From: CAZNDN01 sp964571815
Lineage (GTDB): Bacteria; Fibrobacterota; Chitinivibrionia; Chitinivibrionales; WJKA01
Assembly: GCA_964571815.1 (NCBI GenBank)
Contig: CAZNDN010000075.1
Span: forward strand, 1-19,392
Direction of reading: 5' to 3'
DNA: 19,392 nt
The notes beneath the pieces are model-generated. The model was not told the DNA's origin, ran no database searches, and worked only from the letters and a program-made list of their open reading frames with translations. Shown piece by piece: positions 6,851 through 12,839 of this stretch. Position 1 is the first letter of the stretch, and the number at the start of each line of letters is the position of its first letter. The position numbers and the translations under genes are program-made.

Positions 6851-8445
6851 TGGAACCACGCAGGCGTCGCCACCCTGGAATTGATCGTGCGAAGGAGCAT
6901 ATCATCAGGCGTATACGCTCCCACAATGCGCAGAGTGGTGATCCCCTTCCCTCGGTCACACAGCTCGCATCAGAGACGGGTGTCGCCTTTGCTACGATGT
7001 GGCGTGCGCTTCGTTTGTGTGCAGATGAAGGATTGATTGAATCAAAACCCCGATGCCGCTATCGGATAAAGGAATTCAGTACCGGTCTGCCTGTCGTCGA
7101 AGCGAATCCCGGACCGGATGAGCTGAAACCGTTTCCCAGTGCATGGCATCGAACCCGCTACCGAATAGAGGGGGACATACTCAACGGTGCATATCCACCG
7201 GGTACGGAACTGCCCTCCATTAAGGAGCTTCGCAGTCGCTACGGAGTTGCTTACGAAACACTGAAAAAAGCGCTGTCGGCCCTTTGCGAATCGGGCATGC
7301 TCCAGCCCTTCCATCGCACGTATCAAGTCCCGGTCCAGGCCGGTTCTTCTTCGCGGACGTCTATCATATTGCTCGGGCATCGCTCGCCCGCGGGTTCCCC
7401 TGAGTTCAGTGAGGCGAGCATTGACTTCCACAGGATTCTTGAACGGGAATGCGGGAGAAGGAATATCCGCTTGGCGGTACAAACCTGGTATTTCGACGGA
7501 AACACCATCGTCATTTCCGATGCAAGCGGTATCTCACGTGTGGTGAGTGCCGATGACACCACGGTACTCGGTTACATTTTGGTAGCTGCTCAACCGGAGC
7601 ATCGACCCAATAGCATGCTCAAGCGGACCATGAGAGCGGGGAAGCCGGTATGTGTCCTCGACGAAACAGGCAACATTACGAGGTCGGGTTCTTCCCTGCT
7701 TCGATGCTTCTCCGGCACCGCATCGGATGAAGCGGGGAGAAAGGTTGCCCGCTACCTCCTCAGCCTCGGCCATAAGGCGATTGCCTATATTTCGCCTTTT
7801 CACGAGTACCACTTCTCCCGGATGCGCTTGGAAGGCATGAAAGAGACGTTTCAGATGGCGGGAATTCCCAATGGTGTCGGAGAATTGACTATGAACAACT
7901 GCTATCCGGTCTCGGAAGAAAGGATATTCCCCGATATTGCACGGAAGGAGTGCGACACCGCTCCCCTGCGTAGGTTCACTGCATCGTGGCGCCGACGCAT
8001 GCCGCCCGATTTTGCCGATGCAATGGACGGTTTTGTCGACACTATCCATGACATGTTGTTCACGCCGGCAGTGTTCAAACGGCAGACAACGAAACTCTTC
8101 GACCGCGCCCGGCCACTTCGTGGCGTAACCTGCTGGGTGGGGGCAAACGACAAAATCGGCTTACAGGCTCTTGACTATCTGAGAACCAACGGGGTGAATG
8201 TTCCTCACGACATCGCCGTTGTCGGATTCGACAACACGCGCGAGGCCCTGACCACTGGGCTGACCAGTTTTGATTTCAATTTTCCGGCAATCGCCCATGC
8301 CATGCTCGACCATATCGTTACCGTTCCCTCCGGCACACACCGCGGCAGGCGCGGAAGAGAGGTCGACGGCATGGTTATCGAGCGGGATTCGAGCCGCTCA
8401 TTCCGGAAAAAGGAATATTCGAACGCCAAGAGAAGCTGCTCCTGA
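6850..8445 (+). CDS. LacI/GntR-type regulator with two GntR winged-helix domains and a periplasmic-binding-like sensor domain
   Basis: 531 aa from the ATG at 6850. An in-frame ATG at 6781 would add a hydrophobic 23-residue leader that does not fit a DNA-binding protein, but no clear Shine-Dalgarno precedes either start. The first winged helix is at residues 12-75 (KEHIIRRIRS..GDPLPSVTQLASETG..TMWRAL..GLIES). A second, parallel one is at 103-163 (YRIEGDILNGAYPPGTELPSIKELRSRYGVAYETLKKAL). From about 170 to 525 comes a LacI-like sensor fold (DEAGRKVARYLLSLGHKAIAYIS, RLEGMKETFQMAG, GANDKIGLQALDYLRTNGV, DIAVVGFDNT). It probably binds a sugar and controls the divergent sulfatase. The duplicated DNA-binding domain is unusual; two half-sites per monomer are conceivable. 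Confidence 0.88.
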   Translation: MEPRRRRHPGIDRAKEHIIRRIRSHNAQSGDPLPSVTQLASETGVAFATMWRALRLCADEGLIESKPRCRYRIKEFSTGLPVVEANPGPDELKPFPSAWHRTRYRIEGDILNGAYPPGTELPSIKELRSRYGVAYETLKKALSALCESGMLQPFHRTYQVPVQAGSSSRTSIILLGHRSPAGSPEFSEASIDFHRILERECGRRNIRLAVQTWYFDGNTIVISDASGISRVVSADDTTVLGYILVAAQPEHRPNSMLKRTMRAGKPVCVLDETGNITRSGSSLLRCFSGTASDEAGRKVARYLLSLGHKAIAYISPFHEYHFSRMRLEGMKETFQMAGIPNGVGELTMNNCYPVSEERIFPDIARKECDTAPLRRFTASWRRRMPPDFADAMDGFVDTIHDMLFTPAVFKRQTTKLFDRARPLRGVTCWVGANDKIGLQALDYLRTNGVNVPHDIAVVGFDNTREALTTGLTSFDFNFPAIAHAMLDHIVTVPSGTHRGRRGREVDGMVIERDSSRSFRKKEYSNAKRSCS

Positions 8446-8483
8446 GCGCATCGTGCGGGTGCATCATTGGATGTCGATAATGG

Positions 8484-8927
8484 TCATTCCAGCTTTTCGG
8501 CATCGGCCTTATCCTGAGTTCGGCCCGTTGCTTTTTTATTCCGGACTAAGTCTTTTTTCGAAATCACCGAGATTTCCAGGTCGTCTACAACAACAAGGCT
8601 CCTTCTTGAATAGCACTCATCGAATTGAAGATTAGCTGCCTGGTTGATGATATCAATCTGCAGAGGGGGAGAGCCCATTCGGAAGACACTCCCTGCTTGG
8701 TTGAGGTGTTTGGCCTCCGCGGCAGGCCCGCCAAAATCCGATAGTGCCTTTACGACTCTGGCCAAATTGTCAGGATCGACAGCAATGAGAAAATCGATAT
8801 CTTTCGTAGCACGGGGGAATCCATGGAGACCAACGGCCCATCCCCCAATCAGAAGGTATCTCACCTTATTCGAGTTTAAGAACTTGATAAAGTCTTTGAA
8901 GTCTTCCGGTAGTTGCCTCCGGGCCAT
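8484..8927 (-). CDS. Nucleotidyltransferase-fold protein (MNT/AbiEii-like)
   Basis: 147 aa. Residues 24-50 hold the signature YLLIGGWAVGLHGFPRATKD then IDFLI: GG at 28-29 and the acidic pair D43/D45, the nucleotide- and metal-binding motif of the polymerase-beta nucleotidyltransferase superfamily. A later IDIINQ supplies a possible third acid. Such short proteins are often adjacent to a small partner and are suspected type IV-like or MNT-type toxin-antitoxin components that AMPylate a partner or tRNA; the activity of this one is not shown. It starts inside the 3' end of the upstream small gene (62-base overlap, different frame), implying translational coupling. It converges on the regulator, whose stop is 38 bases away. 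Confidence 0.82.
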   Translation of the reverse strand: MARRQLPEDFKDFIKFLNSNKVRYLLIGGWAVGLHGFPRATKDIDFLIAVDPDNLARVVKALSDFGGPAAEAKHLNQAGSVFRMGSPPLQIDIINQAANLQFDECYSRRSLVVVDDLEISVISKKDLVRNKKATGRTQDKADAEKLE

Positions 8928-9063
8928 AAAAACACTCCCTCAGAAAGGTGATAGTCTCAAGTCTTTCCGTGATGGATGATTTAGCCCAATATTCCTTGTC
9001 CTGTTTATCCAGTTCCACGTATGTAGAGACCTGGAATTGAGACCGATCCATTCTTTCATTCAT
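8866..9063 (-). CDS. Small partner protein of the nucleotidyltransferase
   Basis: 65 aa. The motif KEYWAKSSITERLETITFLR followed by GPEATTGRLQRLYQVLKLE matches small proteins that regularly precede nucleotidyltransferase genes of the type found downstream here. Their role is unknown; by position it could be an antitoxin or substrate partner. A purine-rich GAAGGGAAG lies about 9 bases upstream of the ATG at 9063. A second ATG four codons in is possible. The gene begins about 55 bases after the 3' end of the group II intron, so the intron sits in its upstream region. Confidence 0.75.
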   Translation of the reverse strand: MNERMDRSQFQVSTYVELDKQDKEYWAKSSITERLETITFLRECFYGPEATTGRLQRLYQVLKLE

Positions 9064-9118
9064 ACAGGGCTTCCCTTCTCATAGTAAAATACTGTTCGCA
9101 CCTGCATGTCAAAACCGG

Positions 9119-9639
9119 GTAGGTCAGAGCCCTTTCGGGCCCTTTCCCCCCCGAGAACCGTACATGATAGTTTCCCATCATACGGCTCAAGCCCCTCAAG
9201 AGCACTTCGCGTCATTGAAGTATCCATGCTCCTCAACAAAGTCGTCAGGTTCCGCAATACGCATCTGAAGCCGTTTCACCTTCGACTCGACTGTCTTCCA
9301 TGCAAGTCCATCCGGAAGTACCCACCTTTGCCTTCGGCGGGCAGGTGCATAAACTGTCCATGGAACAGTTCCCATGTGCTTTCCTTCCTCGTCACGCTTT
9401 CGCCCCGATGCAGGGGAGTAGGCGGACTCAACGGTTCTTCATATTCTCTCGCGGCGAGGCACCCGGCGAACGTCGGCCTCCTTGCGATTCTCTTCCCGTC
9501 TTCAGAGAAGACTTTGACGCTATTCACGGGAAGGTTGACACTCCGCGTCCTGCTCCGTGCCCTTCGGGTGCTTCCAGCGTCTTCTCCGGCCGTCCGGGCC
9601 TTCGAATTGCACCCGTTACGGCAGGACCGTGACACGCAC
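9119..9639 (-). ncRNA. Group II intron with nearly all of its reverse transcriptase deleted
   Basis: Reading the minus strand, domain V is at 9188-9155: GAGCCGTATGATGGGAAACT and then ATCATGTACGGTTC, a 34-nt hairpin with an AGC triad and a GAAA-type loop. It is followed by a domain VI-like stem ending ..CTAC at 9119. A plausible 5' boundary GTGCGTGTC lies at 9639. Between them, 9300-9253 encodes WKTVESKVKRLQMRIA, the N-terminal signature of group II intron reverse transcriptases, but it continues directly into EPDDFVEEHGYF and a stop just before domain V. The whole catalytic ORF is therefore missing (about 520 nt in total). Splicing might still occur with a reverse transcriptase supplied in trans. 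Confidence 0.8.
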
Positions 9640-9671
9640 ATTCCCGCAAGCTGACCGGTGACGGCCTGCCT

Positions 9672-9736
9672 GGGCGTAGCTAAAAGCGAAGACCGGACCT
9701 GTCAGGGCGTAGCTTTCAGCGAAGCCCGAACACCGG
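9672..9736. repeat. Two 33-bp-period tandem repeats
   Basis: GGGCGTAGCTAAAAGCGAAG at 9672 is repeated as GGGCGTAGCTTTCAGCGAAG at 9705, with a period of 33 bases. The units lie just outside the 5' end of the group II intron. Function unknown; only two units, so not a CRISPR array. Confidence 0.6.
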
Positions 9737-9890
9737 GTCACAGCGATACCTCCCTGTATCCGGGTGACATATCGACAATGCGGCGCAAGGCCGCAACAAC
9801 GTACCTTTCCCACGGTCAGATACAGATTATCTCCAACACAAATCACTCGGATCGCGATCCTCAACGACTTAAGAAAAGTATCGCGAACCA

Positions 9891-9930
9891 CTAGTACTAT
9901 TGGATCACGTCTAGTACTATTGGATCACGT
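9891..9930. repeat. 20-bp tandem direct repeat
   Basis: CTAGTACTATTGGATCACGT occurs twice back to back (9891-9910 and 9911-9930). The other copy of the long direct repeat has only one degenerate version at the equivalent place, so this is a local duplication. It lies just before the integrase fragment and may be a remnant of a recombination site. Confidence 0.85.
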
Positions 9931-9949
9931 CCACCCGCCGGGGAGATAC

Positions 9950-10193
9950 ATGGAAGCTTGCCTGTCGACCGGCCGCCCCGGTTACCATCGAGGCCTGCGT
10001 GCGCGATTGCCTGGAAGCGGAGGAAGCACGCAATCTTGTGCCTCGGTCCCTCGCTGAGATTACATTGTATCTTGACCGGTTCACCCGATTATTCTCTGCA
10101 AGGAAAATAATCAGGCCGCGGGGCGTTACACCAGTGGCGTGCATGGACTTCGTGCATTCGTTCCCCGCAGTTACCACGTGTCGGCGCCAATAG
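9950..10193 (+). pseudogene. Tyrosine recombinase N-terminal fragment, copy 1
   Basis: The ATG at 9950 aligns with the start of the better-preserved copy at 11160, but a 4-base insertion near 9973-9980 shifts the frame. Downstream, from about 9999, the frame encodes RDCLEAEEARNLVPRSLAEI then TLYLDRFTRLFSARKII and RPRGVTP, a helical segment like the core-binding (SAM-like) domain of phage-type integrases. It stops at 10193. No catalytic domain follows, because the repeat is interrupted by the PIN module. Non-functional. Confidence 0.65.
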
Positions 10194-10264
10194 GCCTCAT
10201 CCGAGCGGAATCGTGCTTCTGCGCGTAGTTGCAATAAAGGCGACTCCGTCCCGAGCACCCCGTA

Positions 10265-10285
10265 AAAGCCGCTTCAAGCGGCTTT
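10265..10285. terminator. Bidirectional hairpin terminator at the end of the PIN module
   Basis: AAAGCCGCT at 10265-10273 pairs perfectly with AGCGGCTTT at 10277-10285 around a 3-base loop, with T-runs on both sides. The loop bases TCA are the TGA stop codon of the minus-strand 58-aa gene, so the gene ends inside its own terminator. Confidence 0.8.
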
Positions 10286-10450
10286 CGTTTTCTTGATTTC
10301 TACTGGTTTTCCAGAATGGTATTCTGCGGGATTCTTCTGCTGCCTCTCAGAGTACTTCGCATAAATCTTCCCAAGGTCACTTTGATTCTCTTCTTCAATT
10401 TCTTTTCTTGCCTTCCAAATTTCTTCCAGAATTCTGTTTCCATCAGTCAT
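10274..10450 (-). CDS. 58-aa putative antitoxin partner of the PIN protein
   Basis: Translation of the minus strand from the ATG at 10450 starts MTDGNRILEEIWKARKEIEE and is charged and helical, ending KPVEIKKTKAA. Small proteins of this kind (a short helical head, then a basic tail) commonly follow PIN-domain genes of this subfamily and are taken to be their antitoxins. The start overlaps the PIN stop: the toxin's TGA (10443-10445) lies 8 bases inside this gene, and CGGAGG just upstream can serve as its ribosome-binding site, so the two are translationally coupled in toxin-first order. The stop codon lies in the loop of the terminator hairpin. This gene appears intact although its partner carries an amber codon. 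Confidence 0.75.
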   Translation of the reverse strand: MTDGNRILEEIWKARKEIEEENQSDLGKIYAKYSERQQKNPAEYHSGKPVEIKKTKAA

Positions 10451-10925
10451 AACTGCCTCCGATCAGCTCCTCCGGCGTGCATATTACAGGTGTTCGCAAA
10501 CCCAGGTCCGTGTTGACGTCCTGAAGCTTCTCTCTGATTGCCGCGTTAACGATATGCTTGAAATTCCAGCTTAGAACGTAATCTATGCCGTTTCCAACAC
10601 AAATGGCGAGATGTAAGAGATCAAGCTGGGCCTTTTTCGGGATAGGCAGGACCGTCTTGTACTTTCCGGCCAAATCCAGGACTGTCTCACTCAATGCCAG
10701 CTTCTTAAACTCACGCACAGCTTCGATCCGAAGAGATGCCGCATGCGGATCTCCGCGGGAAATCTCATCTATAACGAAATCCGACACGAAACATTCGTAG
10801 CTGCCCCTTTCGACATCCCACTAATCCCTCGTAATTTGCTGATATGCTGTAACTACAATATCACGACTGGGCCTCGAGGTCAGGAAACTCACCACTAAGG
10901 ATTCGATATAGACGCTCTTTTTCAT
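10443..10925 (-). pseudogene. PIN-domain (VapC-like) toxin with internal amber stop
   Basis: From the ATG at 10925 the frame reads MKKSVYIESLVVSFLTSRPS, RDIVVTAYQQITRD, then TAG at codon 35 (10823-10821), then WDVERGSYECFVSDFVIDEI and the rest of a PIN fold to 10443. Acidic positions of the family are visible: E8 in YIES, the VIDEISRGDP segment, the LDLLHLA segment and the DYVLSWNFKHI segment. The full length of about 160 codons matches this VapC-like subfamily of ribonucleases. The stop falls where relatives usually have a tryptophan (TGG to TAG is one base). An ATG at 10787 could give a 114-aa product lacking the first acidic strand, so it is probably inactive. Confidence 0.82.
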
Positions 10926-10974
10926 CGATTCCGTTCTCCCTGCTCTTCTTCGCTTTTCCCCTTCTATTGGAAAT

Positions 10975-10993
10975 ATGCGCCAGGACGGCGCAT
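10975..10993. terminator. Hairpin upstream of the PIN gene
   Basis: ATGCGCC at 10975-10981 pairs with GGCGCAT at 10987-10993 around a 5-base loop, followed on the plus strand by TTCAATTCC. It lies between the PIN module and the second direct repeat. It could be a weak terminator or a boundary structure; there is no long T-run. Confidence 0.35.
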
Positions 10994-11028
10994 TTCAATT
11001 CCTATCGCAAACTTGCTCTGCAACCAAT

Positions 11029-11471
11029 GTACCTTTCCCACGGTTAGATACAGATCATCTCCAACAAGAGCCACTCAGATCGCAGTTCTCAACGGTGTAA
11101 CAAAAGTATCGCAAGCCACTATAGCATTATTGAATCACCTCCACCCGCCGGGGAGATACATGGAAGCTTGCCTGCCGACTGGCCCGGTTGCCATCGAGAC
11201 CTGCGTGCGCGATTGCCTGGAAGCGGAGGAAGCACGCAATCTTGTGCCTCGGTCCCTCGCTGAGATTACACTGTATCTTGACCGGTTCACCCGATTATTC
11301 TCTGCAAGGAAAATAATCAAGCCGCGGGGCGTCACACCACTGGGGTGCAAGGATTTCGTGCGTTCGTTCGACCGCCGCCGCCCCGCACGTACCAAGTGTC
11401 GGCGCTGATTGGCCTCGTCCGACCGGAATTGTGCTTCCGCGCGTAAATGCAATAAATGCGACTCCGTCCCG
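11029..11471. repeat. Direct repeat, right copy (flanks the PIN module)
   Basis: The partner of 9801-10253. After the common end at CGACTCCGTCCCG the two copies diverge at once: the left copy continues into the terminator of the PIN module, and the right copy into the rest of the decayed integrase. The right copy therefore probably represents the older arrangement. Confidence 0.85.
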
Positions 11472-11802
11472 GCCACGCCAATATATGGCAGATTTCTTGA
11501 AAAGCTCGAATCCGCGGGAATCGGTGTAATCCGCGGATAGATCCTTTGGGCATTCTGATTTTGGTTCCTCCGACCCCCGGAATTCCCTCATCAAAGCTGT
11601 CCTCGGACACGCCTGCCTCAGGACAACCGAAATCTACCTCCATCCATCATTCAACATTCTGAGAGATGCCGTACACGACCATATCGCTTCGGACATTCTC
11701 GCCAGCCTGCGACAACGAAAACGAACTCGAACCTATCGTATTCAGGGAAGGAGGATCGCAGCTTCACATAGTCCAACACTCAGACAACTACAGATGCATT
11801 GA
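11160..11802 (+). pseudogene. Decayed tyrosine recombinase (integrase), copy 2
   Basis: The ATG at 11160, with GGGAG just upstream, opens a frame encoding VAIETCVRDCLEAEEARNLV, PRSLAEITLYLDRFTRLFSA and RKIIKPRGVTP, a core-binding-like domain that ends at a stop at 11406-11408. From 11587, in a new open stretch, LIKAVLGHACLRTTEIYLHP is the C-terminal catalytic box of tyrosine recombinases: the GH histidine and the nucleophilic tyrosine in EIYLH. That frame ends at 11800-11802. The middle of the catalytic domain, with the box I arginine, is missing or unreadable, so the gene is dead. It marks a former integrative element. Confidence 0.8.
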
Positions 11803-11867
11803 AAGCTCAAGCTGCGGCGGATTTCGCCTTCAGGTCCGGCATTGCTTTTCTCCGAGTCACAGGGATT

Positions 11868-12316
11868 CTACTTGCTCGATTGCTCATCCCACAGCTCCCG
11901 GTACGCATGAACGTACCGGGTAGTAGCGCGTTGGCCAATATCATAGTAGTACCGGCAAAGCATCCTGAACAACTCAACCATCCGTTGGTCAAAACAAAAA
12001 TTTAGGATGTGGTCCAGAAGGAACTCAATATCACGAACGCTACGCACGCCGCCGGCAACCGTTTCCTCGACCCATGGAGCATAGAGTCCGTATGCTCTGT
12101 CGGCGTTTGCCTTGAAGGTCTGGGCAATTGTGTTGATGTTGAAATCCCGCTCCGCGTTCTCCATAAGCAATCTTCTCCGATGGCCTCTATCACAAAGACA
12201 GGCAAGGTAAGAAGAATCGAATCTGAAACCGCTCCAGCCGCTCTTTCCGCTTTTGCAGATGCGTTGGGAAGCTTTTGAACTTCACCGGCAAATGCCTCTT
12301 TGTCAGAGATGTTCAC
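11868..12316 (-). pseudogene. Conserved protein of unknown function, probably frameshifted
   Basis: The minus strand from the ATG at 12316 reads MNISDKEAFAGEVQKLPNAS, then VSDSILLTLPVFVIEAIGED and CLW. A second frame beginning at about 12164 reads ENAERDFNINTIAQTFKANA and then DRAYGLYAPWVEETVAGGVR, ending LCRYYYDIGQRATTRYVHAY RELWDEQSSK at 11868. One missing G in TTATGGAGAAC (about 12163) would join them into a ~149-aa protein. The second part alone (100 aa, ATG at 12170) could be the whole gene if the upstream frame is accidental. I do not recognise a function. The protein looks soluble and mostly helical. Confidence 0.55.
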
Positions 12317-12662
12317 CAGGGGTCACCAGGGGAGTGATCTGCTCAACCTCACCCGTCCCTACGTGAGTGTGGGGTTTCACGGCCTCCGTGGCCGGTGTGA
12401 TCGTTCTTTCCGCCGGCTGTCTGGGGCTGGGGAGAAGGATGGTTTCGCCAGGCACGGAATAGCGTGCATCCAGATGCAAGACCGCCGCAAAGATCGTCTG
12501 CGAGCCTGCACGCAGCGCCACGCGCAGACGGTCCCTGCTCGCGGGAGGTGAGGTCTCGAAAGCACGCCAGTCAGTCACGCTCGCGAAAACCGCAAAGGAA
12601 ACCGTGAGGGGGGTGACAGTAACAATCATTGACATGCCCGGGACCGGTGAGTGCTGAGGCAC
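12303..12662 (-). other. Unassigned 119-codon open frame in a gene-poor stretch
   Basis: Between the conserved protein (12316) and the beta-helix gene (12840) there is no clear gene. One minus-strand frame encodes TVTPLTVSFAVFASVTDWRA then LRAGSQTIFAAVLHLDARYS, which has the alternating pattern of a beta-sandwich and might be the remnant of an exported protein. It lacks a well-spaced ribosome-binding site, a signal peptide and any family motif. A 10-bp tandem repeat TCACCAGGGG lies at 12313-12332. Bases 12663-12839 show nothing recognisable. Confidence 0.2.
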
Positions 12663-12839
12663 TCCTCCTCTACGCTCCTCTCCATTTCACGGGAATGGCC
12701 CCGTAGCGGTGAATGGTCGGCACTAGCGTGCCAGTGACGTACGCGTCCGTCAATCTTCTCGTCGTACTGAAGACAAAGCCGGTGGCTGCTTTGTGAGTCC
12801 GTGAGTAGCTGCGAGCTTCATTGATTCACGGCGTGCGCT

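Larger units (their letters stand above)
2721..7022. repeat. Tandem duplication of sulfatase + regulator 5' end
   Basis: Two units lie head to tail with an offset of 2235 bases at the left end: 2721 to about 4955 and 4956 to about 7022. Each holds a GGGGACGG-bounded element, a minus-strand sulfatase, the divergent intergenic region and the start of a plus-strand GntR-type regulator. From about 2805 to 3802 (5040 to 6037) the copies are base-identical. Before that there are four transitions, and after that they diverge moderately with small indels. The junction at about 4953-4956 truncates the first regulator copy and joins it directly to the second unit's repeat element. Confidence 0.88.
9801..10253. 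repeat. Direct repeat, left copy (flanks the PIN module)
   Basis: The sequence from GTACCTTTCCCACGGTCAGA at 9801 to CGACTCCGTCCCG at 10253 is matched by 11029-11471, offset about 1228 bases, at high but imperfect identity with a few indels. Each copy carries the N-terminal part of a tyrosine recombinase. The region between the copies (10254-11028) is the PIN-domain module. Confidence 0.85.

Noticed and set aside
9106..9654. 182-codon plus-strand ORF
   Set aside because: It is the antisense of the group II intron, whose structural RNA sequence accounts for the open frame.
9672..9736. Possible CRISPR-like repeat
   Set aside because: Only two imperfect 33-bp units without spacers of constant length, and no cas genes nearby.
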